From contig JASFXZ010000012.1 of assembly GCA_032209605.1 (NCBI GenBank), positions 3,286,001 to 3,350,000 of the forward strand: a DNA stretch of 64,000 bases. The letters run 5' to 3'. A model generated the notes under the pieces. That model ran no database searches. It saw only the letters and a list, made by a program, of their open reading frames with translations, and was not told the DNA's origin. The stretch is from Mactromeris polynyma (Eukaryota > Mollusca > Bivalvia > Venerida > Mactridae). Positions 45,290 to 57,502 of this stretch are shown piece by piece; within the stretch, counting starts at the first letter, position 1, and each line of letters begins with the position of its first letter. Both the position numbers and the translations under genes were made by a program.

Positions 45290-48200
45290 GTAAGGATGCT
45301 TTGTTTGTGTTGTCAAGCGTGTTTTAAATTACCGGTAAATATTTGTCACTTGTTTTCGCGATTTATTTGTTTACATTTGGCTTTGTTAAAACTATGGTGA
45401 GTAAAGATATGACTCATTGCACAGTTACTATTTTTTTCGATATTTTATTTTAGTGTTTTACTAATACATATATGGGAATGATGATCAATAAATATAACTG
45501 TTTAGTAATAAGTAATTCTGGACGGCCTTATAGTTATAAGGCTTATTCACTCGGCTCATCGGGACGGTTTTCTATTATGGTCTGATATGATAAGAGTTTC
45601 ATATCGTTCAGATAAACAACCTATTTGAATTCCAGTCAAACAGTCTGGACACATCAGATTGAATTGTAAATGCTGGGCATTTGTTTCAGTCCGGTGCTTA
45701 ACATTAATTTATCAAACATTATCAGGTTATTTTTCTTTGATTTCATATTTTATTAGCTGTTTGATACAGGATGTTCATCGCCAGTTAGTGGGTTTGTAAA
45801 GAACATTGAATTTGTGTATCAAAAAAGGTATGCTGGACTTTTTCAAGCATTATACTGTTTGCAGCTTTGCTTGTATTTTCGCAGTGCTAAGGAAGTAACT
45901 TATTTACTTAACGGAATAAAAACCTACTTCGATATTGTTTCAATGCAGGTATTGTCAAAACATGAAATACAGCGAAACTGGAAGTAACGCGAAAATAGCA
46001 GCAAACAGTATGATGTAAAAACTTGAGTGTAATTGCTGTTGTAATGGGAGCGGGTCAGTTTGTCCTAAAAGTCATGTTCGTCCCGGGTCAATTCAGCCCG
46101 GGTCAATTAGGCACGATTTTATAACATGGTCAATTCAGCCCACGTTTAAATGGGAGAAGTTGTGATGTTTAATTATATTTGTATGAATTTGTATGGCTTT
46201 TTTTATGAAAATTGTACGCTTTCAAATAAATAAAAATATTTATAAATATGCATATGATATGTTGACATATTGTGTATTCTTAACAGTTTGACATGTCGAT
46301 ACATTGAAATGTGATGCGCGTTTTTACTGCAAGTACCACTGATTGAAAATCTATGCATTTTGTCACAAATATTTTGTATAATTGCCATAACTCACGTTAA
46401 TATATGTTTTTAATGCAATGATTCAATGAACTATTTGTAGTAGTTGTAGATTCACTTTTAATCCGTTGATTATGTTTAATAATGGATTATTATTGAATAT
46501 TCCTACTAAACATGGTTGGCATGGTAATTCCCGTTTTTCCCGTACTTAATACTCTTTAATTTAAGAAAGTGGAAAATACTGGAAAATACTCCACATTTCA
46601 GCAAAATGTAGTCTATTATGACCAAAATGTAGAACCATCAGCGTCTATTATATCATTAAAATTCTACACAGGATCTTTATGCTTCATGTTTTACTGTCAG
46701 GGATCAGAAATTTCACCAAAGATAGATTTATTTCAACATCAAACGTACAACTTACATGGCAATATGAAATTAAGACATATATTAGTAACAACAATATGTA
46801 TAAATCAATAAAACCATATCAATCAACTTTATATGTTAAGGATAACACAAAATTATACGATACAATGTACGAAATATTATATGAATAAGAAATATTTGCA
46901 ACCGTAAGATATCAAAGGCGATCACCAAAGTAATGGTAAGCATAATTCCGATAAAAATGCCGATTTTAAGCCGAAGCATCACTGACGAGAGGTAAAAAAC
47001 ATAAATGAATCTTGATTCATCAATTTATCACAAACAATAATACTTAACAATCGCAATAAAACATGTTCCAAATATGTTTAAAAAGTGTGCCGAATTGACC
47101 CATGACAAACATAAATTCGTGCCGAATTGACCCGGGACGAACATGACTTTAGGATGAATTGACCCGTATCCGTTGTAATCAGCACTTCCTCAAAACATTT
47201 TCTTTTACTTGGAGATCAGCTACGAGTTGAAAAGTTAACGTTCTGTCCTAAACATATAATAGTTTGTGAACTAGATATACTAGTATCAGTACCCAAACAG
47301 CAATACAGATCTATATAAAGGGCCTAATGCTAATGTTTTTATCTCAGTTAATGTTTTCTCAGCTAGGCATGCATGCTGCAGACAGATCTGGTGATTTTCA
47401 ATTGTTGTAAGGAAGGGTGCACTGCTAAATTCTACTAGCACTGAATATTAGGAATTTTGCATTCAAGCTCATATTACGCTGTTACTGTCAGTTGTTTTGC
47501 CTTTATGTTAATTTCTTTAAATATATACTGTTTATACCAGTGTTGGTGCAGATGTTACATGTGTTCAGCAGGCATTTTGTATGATTGATGCAATGAAATT
47601 ATTACTTGAAACTTATCAGACTTAACATGATTGAAAGATCACTTTGTTTTTTATGAGCAATACATTAAACTCTTGGTTAAAGAATTAAATTCTTGGGATT
47701 TTGTAAACCCAGTTTCTTCGAACAAGACCAGATACTTAAATTTTGGTTCACACACATGGAATCCAGTTGAGCACACCATGAACTTTCTCTGTTCACTTTG
47801 GTTGCTTAAATAATGACCTTATACTTGATATTAAAAAGAAGCATCAAACAGATCCAAAGTGCGCTCTTTTTAACATAGCAATGGCACAACTAAATCGTTA
47901 AATGGCGTTGGAAAACTATCATTTACATCGGTTGACATTACAACCAAACATTGCGCAAGTGCTTGCCGCACACTGAGCCTTGTTAATTGGGCTGTGGTTG
48001 ATTGTTATTGAATGTAATATATATTAGGTAATTTAATCTTCTACGCTTCGTTGTGTGGATTATGCAATGTCTTTATACCTTTCGCATATATGTAATTCAA
48101 ATTGATAGCGCGATCAATTATAATTCGTTATTCTTATAACAATGCCTATACATGTATTGATTATGTTGTGTTATTGGTACAGTACTGCATTTAATGGAAG

Positions 48201-50145
48201 GAAAAACATTCAAATAATTATCTATTCATTTTAATTGTTTGCAGGGCTTTCTTATTTTCCTGTGGTTTTGGACAGTTTGAATGATAAACGTTTTTTAATA
48301 AATCCTAATTTCTGCAAATAGATTATTAAGTATAGGTATTGATCTTATTGATCATTTAAGTTGTATACATTTGCAAACACATGATATTAAGTATTGATAA
48401 AATTTCTATTTACATTGGAAATGAATAAGCATTATAATTAATGCATGATTCAATGTAAGTGACTGTTGTTAAATTTGTATAAATTTAATATACCTGACTG
48501 TATAGGATAAAAATGAATGCAGTTTAATTGTAGCCTACTAGGTGAAATATTTGATATTCAATGTTTTACAGGTTGTTCAACTGAAAATGTTATATATCTT
48601 TTTACTTGCAATGAATTTAAACTACGATATGTCGGTCAAACTGACTAGCAAGTGTCGCATGAATAGCCACTGTTTTGATATAAAAACTTCTCGGACCTTT
48701 CTTATTTTTCACATGTAGATTCTCCTTAAACTGGTTGTGAATATTCTATTCCTGATTTTATTCCATTTGTTAGAGTGGATAATGAGTTTGATATAAATGT
48801 AAAGTAATATTTTAGTGACATAAATTGAAATTTTTCGGTGAATTTGGTTTAAATGAATCAATTTGTATATGATGTTAACAATCTTATATTACAATGTTAA
48901 TACTTAAATCTTTTATACAGCCTATGAAATATACACAAAATGGTTAAAAGATGCTTGAAATTTATAAAGTTCTGCCACCACACAATATCTTGTGATGTCT
49001 AAAACAATGCATTTATTAAATGCATTATGATCATTATAATGATCTGGAGTGATTTGTTTTGGACAAAAAATTGCATACACATTTACAATTTGAATTCATC
49101 AAGTGTTATCTTGCCCAGATTAGACTATCTAAGTCCTTCGTTTTCATCCTGGATGGACTGATATTTGCCAAAAGTTGTGTTTAAGTCTTTGACCACTTGA
49201 CTGAGCTGTCTGATAAGATATCGTGACATATAACTACGATATATATTGCAACACAAAGGAATAATGTGTTAGTGTGCTGTAGACACTTGATAAAACCCTG
49301 AAGGAAAAAAAATTGTATTTATCTAAAAAAAAATTGAAGGATGTCATTCTTCCAAAAGGAGGCGCATATCTCAGCTTTGACTTTAAAACGACTCCAATGG
49401 CACTTAACACAAAATGTTCAGCATGATGAGATGTTGTATCACTCACTAAGGTCAAGGTCACAGACAAGGGCACACATATCTGGGCGTAATTGTCACTTAC
49501 TAGTGTTATCTCTCTTTCGCAGTATTTATATTGTGATGATACTTTTTCATATTTAAAGCTATAATTGTAATACTTCTGTGTGTACAACATCAATTGAGAT
49601 CAATATCAGACAGTCCTCGAGTGGTGCACAGCATCATAAAATCTTGAGAAGAATGATAATGTGTACTACTTTCAAAACAACTTAGTTACATTTAATTTTA
49701 ATGAATGCTATACATATACACTAAATAGTTTAAATCTCAGAGAAAGTAGTCTAGACTATTGAGTTGTTTTTGCAAATATCCTATAAAATAAGTGCTAAAT
49801 GTTTCAAGGGTTTGGTGCAAAAGGATGATAACTCTTGTATCATACGGATGCAGTTACAACAGTTAAACAATGAGCATGTGATTTGGGATGTTTCCCATAA
49901 ATTTATATACATAATTGTATACCAGTGTTTAGTTTCTTTTTATTCTCTGTGTAAATAATTTTTTTAAATTTTATTATATTTAATTTCGAAATAATGTTTT
50001 AAATTTTTATTTATTGTTTTACATTTTCAGTCCGTGATGTGTATGATTACTTTCGTGCTGTCGTCGCACGCAATGAAATTAGTGAACGGGCTCTGAGTCT
50101 TACAAAAGATGCTGCCAGCTTGAACCCAGCTAACTACACAGTCTG
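45151..50145 (+). CDS. FNTA: FNTA, protein farnesyltransferase/GGTase-I alpha subunit (first two coding exons)
   Basis: Exons 45151-45289 and 50031-50145 join in phase to 84 residues plus two bases of a Trp codon. FNTA is the alpha subunit of two cytosolic heterodimers, farnesyltransferase (with FNTB) and geranylgeranyltransferase I (with PGGT1B), which attach isoprenoids to CaaX cysteines. After an acidic Ser-rich start ([14 protein letters not shown]), the sequence has [10 protein letters not shown] and [16 protein letters not shown], followed by [20 protein letters not shown] and LNPANYTVW. These align closely with human FNTA ([47 protein letters not shown]). The catalytic alpha-subunit Lys and later helical repeats are outside the window. 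Coding start 7,154 bp from that of divergent YKT6. Intron 1 (4.7 kb) carries a TIR element; intron 2 exceeds 13.8 kb and carries the 40-bp satellite. Confidence 0.96.
45290..50030 (+). other. FNTA intron 1
   Basis: 4,741-bp GT-AG intron. It contains the 1.13-kb TIR element at 46046-47171; the remainder is AT-rich without recognised features. Confidence 0.6.
46046..47171. mobile_element. 1.13-kb TIR element with 8-bp target duplication (FNTA intron 1)
   Basis: GTTGTAAT occurs directly outside both ends (46038-46045 and 47172-47179). The arms match over about 50 bp, with GTCATGTTCGTCCCGGGTCA at the core. Subterminal GGTCAATT motifs repeat in both arms in opposite orientation. An 8-bp duplication fits hAT-type elements. 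No transposase ORF; non-autonomous. Confidence 0.85.
50031..50145 (+). CDS. FNTA: FNTA coding exon 2
   Basis: 115 nt between ttttcag and gtaagt. Completes Phe47, then [20 protein letters not shown] and ends LNPANYTVW with the Trp codon split (phase 2). This is the first alpha-alpha hairpin of the prenyltransferase alpha subunit. The expected next exon (HFRR-like in human) was not found before 64000. Confidence 0.96.
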
Positions 50146-50729
50146 GTAAGTAAATATTTGGAATTTCATCTTTATGTAGATATTTACATCACTATTTGAT
50201 TCATTGCAATGTTGTATTGGAATAAAAACAAGACTGTGTGGGTGTATTAAACTTGACTTGATGCACTTGACTTGAAATTTGTTGGATGAGATTGGTTGGT
50301 GTGAAAATATAATAAAAATTGTAGTCATTGCAGAAAAAATAGCTGTTTTTCATTATTACAAATTTCGTTATTTGAATTAATTGTGTAAGGTACAATGTTT
50401 GTTTTAAGTTGGTATAAGTAGCAAAAATATCCACATAAATTGGCTATGAGAAGTTGTGGACCAACTTAATGGAATGCAATAGAAATAGTATTTCTTGATC
50501 TGACACTTTTTAGTGTGTTTGTTGTCTTGGTTGGCAAGTCTTGTGACAGTAATTTTTGTGTTAGAGGTTGTTATCTTCGAGAAAAAGGCAGTTTGTCCTG
50601 GAATTGCTTCAATTCATGTTGTTTCCTGACTGTGGAAAATGCCACCTCATTATGTCTATTGTTAAGTATGTTCCCAATTTTCTATAACCTCTACCTTTGC
50701 TTTGACATTTGTTAGAATACTGCCCTGCA

Positions 50730-50836
50730 TTCAGTAAACGTAACGTTTTGCATTTTGGTTCCCCGTGTGCAGTCAATGTGATAAGGTGGGCATGGGATAT
50801 AATACAATACGTTCGTGACTGTTAGCCGTAACTGAA
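50730..50836. mobile_element. short TIR MITE, copy 2 (left arm deleted)
   Basis: Matches 33963-34088 in the interior (CGTAACGTTTTGCA, CCGTGTGCAG, GGTGGGCA) and at the right end (GCCGTAACTGAA). About 20 bp of the left TIR is missing. Confidence 0.75.
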
Positions 50837-52951
50837 CACAGAGCTGGCACACTGTTGTTACTGCTGTTCTCAGTTTCATTACTACATTGTACCAGGTATT
50901 AATTGATATTTTCGCATGGCCAATATTTTGTGAATTGAAGTTATTAGGTTGTTCTGCGGTGTTGATTGTTGCAAGTTTCTCTTTTTAGTTTTGTTGTACA
51001 TTTAGCGAGCATTTATTTTGATGGATATAATGATCTCATTAAAATAGGGAAAATTAATCCCTTGGCAAAACTTCTGATTTGACAATATGTCCTCTGGTCT
51101 GTGTTGGTGTTAAAGGAACACAGGAACATGCAGAATCTTAAATTTCGATTTTTATGTTACTGATTTATGTAAACGGTGTTTTCTTTATGAATGAGTTATA
51201 TTGGGTATGTTGGCTAATTCAATACACAGATGTTTCTGTAGTAATTCAGTAGACAGTAATTCTACTTTACCTGTTAATAACAAACAAACAAACAATCTCC
51301 AAGGTTTGTGCTTCTTATATTATTGTAATATTTGCTCCACATACCAGACAAAATATTTTATGTTAAATCTGTGGTAAGAAAATCTGCATGTGGTACAAAA
51401 GGCAGGGAACTGCAGTCGTTGGTATGCTGTTTGAATCATTCTCTTTGAATCAAGGAGTGGCTGTGTACGCTGCACAGGTTAATTAGTAACATTCCCAATT
51501 CCAGATTTTGAAAGGTAAAAATTTATTCAGCCTGGTAAAAAAGGAAACTTATTTTTGTTCTGGTAAAGGTCGGGTAACTGTGATAAACTCTACTTGTCCA
51601 GTGTATACCATGCTTGTATACTTGGAACTTTTCCATGTCTGTTTCTTTTTTACAGTCTATTGTGTTGCCATCCCTAATAAGCTGTGTTTTCCTCATGTGG
51701 ACTTTAGTTGGCCATTCTTGTTAGAGCTGTGCCTTATACCTGGTTCATATCTAGTTCTGTTATCAGGGTCTATTTTGGCTATTTTAGGAAGATGACACTT
51801 CAAATTGGGAATTTTTGTGTGTTAATCTTAGAAATAGGGAAAAAGGGAAATTACAGCAAAATTTTAGGAATAAAATTTAAGGATGTAGTGATTAATAAAT
51901 GAACAATTGCTATATGTATTTATAAACTGCCTTTGACAGAAATGTCTCTAACCTCGTCAATTTCTGGGTTAATTCTTCAGATTCATTGGGAATTTTTACA
52001 TTCAAGTTGGGAAAAATATATACTTTTTGTCATTGGGAATATAGCTGAATAAGGGCTATAAAAACAGCTGAAAATAAACCCTGGTGATTTGCTGAAGTGT
52101 AAAGTACATTTGTATGCTACAGTACTTAAGACAATTTCTGAAATAATGTATATATTTAATGTTCAGCAAACAGAAACATGTATTATTTTATAGGTTGATG
52201 CATGGTTGAGAAGTACCGTGCACCATAATAGCTGGAAAGTTTAATAATTATCTGAGGGATTCACCCTAGAGCACTTTAAGTCTAACTTATATTGAACTGT
52301 TTATTACATAATTATGCTATGTGTATTTGATTCTTCTGGTTGTTTTTCTACCATTATTTGTATGATTGTTTCACTTGTTATTCTGCTTGCCATCTCCATT
52401 AGCTAGAAAATGGGGGGGGGGGGGCAGACAGTCAGTGTCAGCTTTTAGCTTTTAGCTCTAACTTTTCAAAGAATTTTGGTATTTTTAGAAAGTTTGTTAG
52501 CTTCAGTCTTATAAATGCTCTTTTTGTTTCATGGAAACATTTTGGTTATTTATAAGTTCTGTTTGCATCTAGTTCCTATAAATGATTGGCATAAAGTGGG
52601 CAAGTGGTTGGAGAATATACTGTTTGTTGCATCATGTTTAGCTATCATAAGTGACGGTTTTGCACTGGTGAGTGTTCCAAGGTTAGAATTCTGGCACGGA
52701 AATAGGTGACTACCTGTCAGGAATTCTTCATGTCACTGTTTAATACTATATGAAATGTTATATGCATCAAGGGTAAATAATGACTTACATACATACCATC
52801 AGATATAAATGAATGTGCCATACTTATATTCTTATTATTTGTTCAGAGTCGTACAGTTTCATTGTATTTTGACTGAAGTAATTCGTGCTGCAACTGAGGC
52901 TAATTAAGTTACCAATGAATTTTAGGACCATTATATCTTACCATGTGGTAA

Positions 52952-53131
52952 GGGGGTGCAGTGGTCGAGGGGTAGAGGGCCAGACTCCTGATCCGAAGTT
53001 CGTGAGTTCGAACTTCACAATCTCTTAATTTGGCACAAGTACTGGTTGGTAGCAGTTCATCAAATGTGATTAGAATAAATTGTAAGAACTTGTTTTACAA
53101 TCGATGTAAAATAAATAAGTTTAAACTCAAA
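52952..53131 (+). mobile_element. complete tRNA-derived SINE with 10-bp target duplication
   Basis: 180 bp flanked by CATGTGGTAA on both sides (52942-52951 and 53132-53141). The head has A-box TGGTCGAGGGGTAGAG and B-box AGTTCGAACTTC. The body contains TTTGGCACAAGTACTGGTTG, and the tail is A/T-rich (AATAAATAAGTTTAA). Inserted in FNTA intron 2, sense to the gene. Confidence 0.88.
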
Positions 53132-54550
53132 CATGTGGTAAATATGTTCTTCGTACCTACATGTTATATAATCTTATATATACCCAAGTCATTATTGTAG
53201 TATAGAATAATTAGTGTGATCTATTCTACAATGCATGAAAATTGACAGACTTATGATGTTATACGGTCATTTCCTCATGCATGTCAGGCATATGCAGAAA
53301 GAATAAACATCAAATTCTATGGATAACATCTTTGAGTTGCCCTTTTATACATATTTGTTGGTTTACAATTCACAGTACCTCTACAATCTGCATACATTGT
53401 ACAAGTTTGATCTAGTATTGTCCAGTGTAACTGTAAGATCAATGTCAGTGTCTGTTAAATATTCCTGAATGTACAAAGGAGTTGTTGTTTTCTGATGGTG
53501 TTGAGCTTTTAACTGTCTTTCTTAATTTATTGGTTGAAAAAATATCTTGCTACAGTCATGAGGGACTAAATGTTTTCAGATACATTTATTTTGAGTATTC
53601 ATTTATTGAACTTTAGTTTGTGCTTGATTTTATCAAATGTTGTGATATGAAAGTGTTACTATACCCAATCTCTTCAGGAAATTATCAAAACAAAGAGACT
53701 ACCTGTAATGTTTTTTATGTCACAATGTATTGGTATGATAGTTCTGACTGGTGGTATATGATAACATGCTTAGTTCTGCATTTTATCTTTATAGTAAATT
53801 GCAAACAAGCATTGGGTGCCCTTGAAGTGGTGATAAGACATTGCATCACCGCATGCATGTAACAGTGTATGAAGGCTATCTGACTGGTTTGTTTGTTTTA
53901 CTTACTGGGTTAGCAGTATCACAGTTTAGTATTAAAATGACACATTTTTGGCAGGTCACATTGAGCAGTAAATAGGTCCCATTGTGCGTTAAATGCAAAA
54001 CAAGTCTATTTAACTGCAGATTGACTTTTCAATTTGAGGTGACAAAAATTTTTTTTACTACTTGTTTAAGCTTCTTGTTGCATTTTTATGTCCCCAAAAT
54101 TGCACTAATGCTAGGTCTGTGGGGGAGACTATGTTTTGTTTTCTTTAGAAATTACAGCAAGCAACATTACTGCTCTTATTGTGAGCTTCAGTAAATAAAT
54201 TATTGGTAAATGTCTTAAAACCAATGCCATTAGTACAGGTATTGCTATTCTTGGTGAACTTTGATATTTATCTGTACCATTATGTCTGTATTGTATGTTT
54301 GGCAAGTGTTACACATACTTTGAGTATTTTCGCAGATTTGCCAAGTTTTAGTTGTGTAGAGTCACACAATTATCAAACACGTGTCATCTATGTCAGACTG
54401 TTGTGTCATCTATGTCAGACTGTTGCATCATGGGAGGAATGGTTAAAACAACTTCAAAGTCTTGGTTGTGTTATTCTGAATTTTGTGAACCATTGACAAA
54501 TTTTAGATGATAAAGAGATGTTCTGTACATTTGTACAAACTTATAGGTGT

Positions 54551-54596
54551 GTTGTTGGTGTCGTTGTTGTTGTTGTTGTTGGTGTTGTTGTTGTTG
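54551..54596. repeat. GTT microsatellite
   Basis: Imperfect GTT repeats interrupted by GGT and GTC. Confidence 0.9.
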
Positions 54597-55751
54597 AATT
54601 ATTTTCTACCACAAACTCTTCAGAATACACTTCAGTAAAAATATCATAAACAATTTATTATAAACTATTACAGAACAGGACTTTCTCTACTTAAAGATGA
54701 TCTCTGGAGTCATCTTTTTAGTACATGTAAGAGTAATATTGATCAGTCATTTTTTCAGATTTTGGCAAGTCTGGCTTGGTCGTTTGAAAGGGGAAATTTG
54801 CATTGTAAATTGGGGAACTTACAGGACCTCATATTACCAAATTTATTGCTTGGATACAAGATAAATTGAGCAAAACTGGACGAATTTCATGTTTTATAGA
54901 TTGTTTTGACTGTTTAAAATATTGCGCCAATATTTACATTTGGACGAGGAAGAAAAGACTACTGCAGGGAAATAACTGGTAATAAATAAATTCACTGATG
55001 GGGAAATTTTGACAAAATTGTTGGGAAAAGTATTTACTTGACTCTTTTGGGGAATAGGGCAGAAAATCAGCCCCAAAACTGCCATAAAAATGGTCGTTGA
55101 CTGATAATGCTTTACGCTTTAGTACACCACATGGGATACATACATGAAAATATAAACTTACCTTTGTTATTATTGTTAGAGTGGGTGTATGAAGAATGCC
55201 AGCATATTACCACATGATGTAATATTTGGCCGAGTACCAGCATAGGTAAACGATTAACCTATTAATTATACCATCATGTGTAGCACACAGTCAACCTGTA
55301 TGAGGATTATTTGTGACTGCTGTTTTACTTCCACCCTGACCTACATTGTATACATCTCTCATTGACTTGTATAATCCATCAATCTTATATTGAGATCAGA
55401 TATATATATCAAAATAATATTAAAATGTTAACAGATCAGATATACCGGTATATATTAAAATAATATTAAAATATAAATGTATTGTTACATTCTTTATAAA
55501 AGATATTAGTGAGTTTAACAATGGATATTTTTTATGTTTAACCTTTGGCAAATGAAGGAATGTTGAAGATAGTTAAGAGGGCAGAGTTGACCAATGTTTC
55601 TGACTATCTGACATGCCTGGTAAAAACATTTAAAACACGCAAAGGAGGAAATATTTGTTCAATATGTTAAAGACTGGTTGTATATATGACACATTTATAC
55701 TCATAAAAAATTGTGCAACTAGACATAATGTAGCTGGCCAATAAAGAGATA

Positions 55752-55929
55752 CAGTAAAACCTCAATAATAAGACCACCCTTGGGACCCTTGAAAACTGCT
55801 CTTCTAATTGAGGTGGTCCTAATATTGAGGTTGAATAAAGAGCAAAATAGTGTAAATGGACTTGAAAATTGTGGTCTTAATTTTGAGGTGGTCCTATTAT
55901 TGAGGTGGTCTTTAGGTGAGGTTTTACTG
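55752..55929. mobile_element. TA-flanked MITE, copy 2
   Basis: 178 bp, starts CAGTAAAACCTCAATAATAA and ends GGTGAGGTTTTACTG, with TA at 55750-55751 and 55930-55931. Colinear with 1150-1310 but 17 bp longer. Same orientation. Confidence 0.8.
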
Positions 55930-57502
55930 TATTTAACAAATACTTTGAATGAACTGTTGTTGATGTTTAAATTGTGATTTGGTTTCTTATTGACATTCAG
56001 GGCTGCTGGATTATCTGTCGTCCCAGTATTTATGTCTCTTGTGATAATCAGTAACAATATGGCTATTAAGTGTCTTCACATTGCTCAATATCAGTCTTCA
56101 TTAATAATAGTAGTAATTAACATGTAGATACATGTATAACAGATGTGATTTGTTTGTTTTCTGTCAAGTAGCATCATATGCTGTCCTCATATAAGCACAT
56201 GTATGATTTCTGCGGAAGAATTGAATCAAAGATATTGTTTTCATGTGTTTAACTCTTATTTCTCTCAGTGGATGAAATCTAGTTCCTTCACTTATGTCAG
56301 AACACGTGAACAGCATGTGCTTAATTGCGTATACGTAGCATGGTTGCATTCTGTAGTAACAATCCCACAATATTTGTATTTAATTGTACCTCTCTGTCAA
56401 AGTGTTTTTTCGCTTGGAGGGAATGGTGGCAGGGCCTCTCTTAGGGGAAGAAGAAAGTCAGGAGGGAAATCAAGGAAAAATCATTCTGTTGATAAAGTGC
56501 ACATTTCATTTATGCATCCAAACCTTTTACTCATTAACACTCAGTGTTACAATTATGTAAATGACTGATCAGTATCATGAATAATATGCTATTTCAGGTC
56601 CTTGTTTCCAGTTTAATATTGGAAAATATCAACATTGCAATTAGAGGGAGATTTAACACAGGAATAGGGGGGGATGTCGACTTTTTGAGGGAGGTTTCAG
56701 CCCATTATTGGCTAAATATCTGAGTCATAATCAAAATAGTAGAATCGAAAAAAAACAATGCTTACAGAGTACATGTTTTTGATCTAGACTTCCTGTGAGA
56801 CTTGCAACTAAGGTTGAATCTAAGGTTGAGCTTATTTTAAATCTTTATTGTTGAATATAATGGTGATATCGGTCATAATCACTTCTTGCACTCAAATCTC
56901 AGAATCACTTAACAATCTGGAAGAAAAATGATTACTAAGAACCTTCTTCATTGAAGTAAATTTGTAACTTTAGAGATATGACCTATAACTGTCAGATGTC
57001 TCCAGCTACAATGTATACACAACTTTCTGTCATATATTTCAAAGACATAAACTAACTTTGTGTCAAAATGAAGGCTGTATATCTTAGATATAATCCACAA
57101 CCTTTTAAACTCAGGACTGGGAAACATAATAATAATATTATTGTGTGAACTACTAACCAACTCTATAGTATAATAGAACGGTTGAACGAAATTTAATCTT
57201 TTGATTTGAGGGTATTAATCTTATTGTGGGTTTGAAACATATCATTTTACATCACAAGGTACATTCAACCTGTAATGGACTTATTGTCCACATTCATTGT
57301 ACTTAGTCCTTGTATGTAGTTAATCTTAGGTGTAGCCTAGTCTTTGGGGTCAGTTTGATATAGCTTAATATGATGTGATACCTTATAATGTGATTTATTT
57401 TACTTATCACATTTATTTTAGTGTGACAAAAATTGTAAACCTCATGTTTGTAAGTCTGACTAGAAGTTATCATACATAGACTTCTTGTTTGTAAGCCAGT
57501 GT

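Larger units (their letters stand above)
50146..57502 (+). other. FNTA intron 2, left part
   Basis: Starts with donor gtaagt. Contains MITE copies at 50730-50836 and 55752-55929, a SINE at 52952-53131, a poly-G run near 52411, a GTT microsatellite near 54551-54596, and two diverged related stretches (51780-52080 and 54770-55090, sharing TTGGGAAAA-type wording). No FNTA exon found. Confidence 0.5.

Noticed and set aside
52952..53023. Functional tRNA gene
   Set aside because: Boxes are present but it is part of a SINE with tail and target duplication, and the acceptor stem does not pair well.
56203..56568. 121-codon plus-strand ORF
   Set aside because: No recognisable domain and ordinary AT-rich composition; inside FNTA intron 2.
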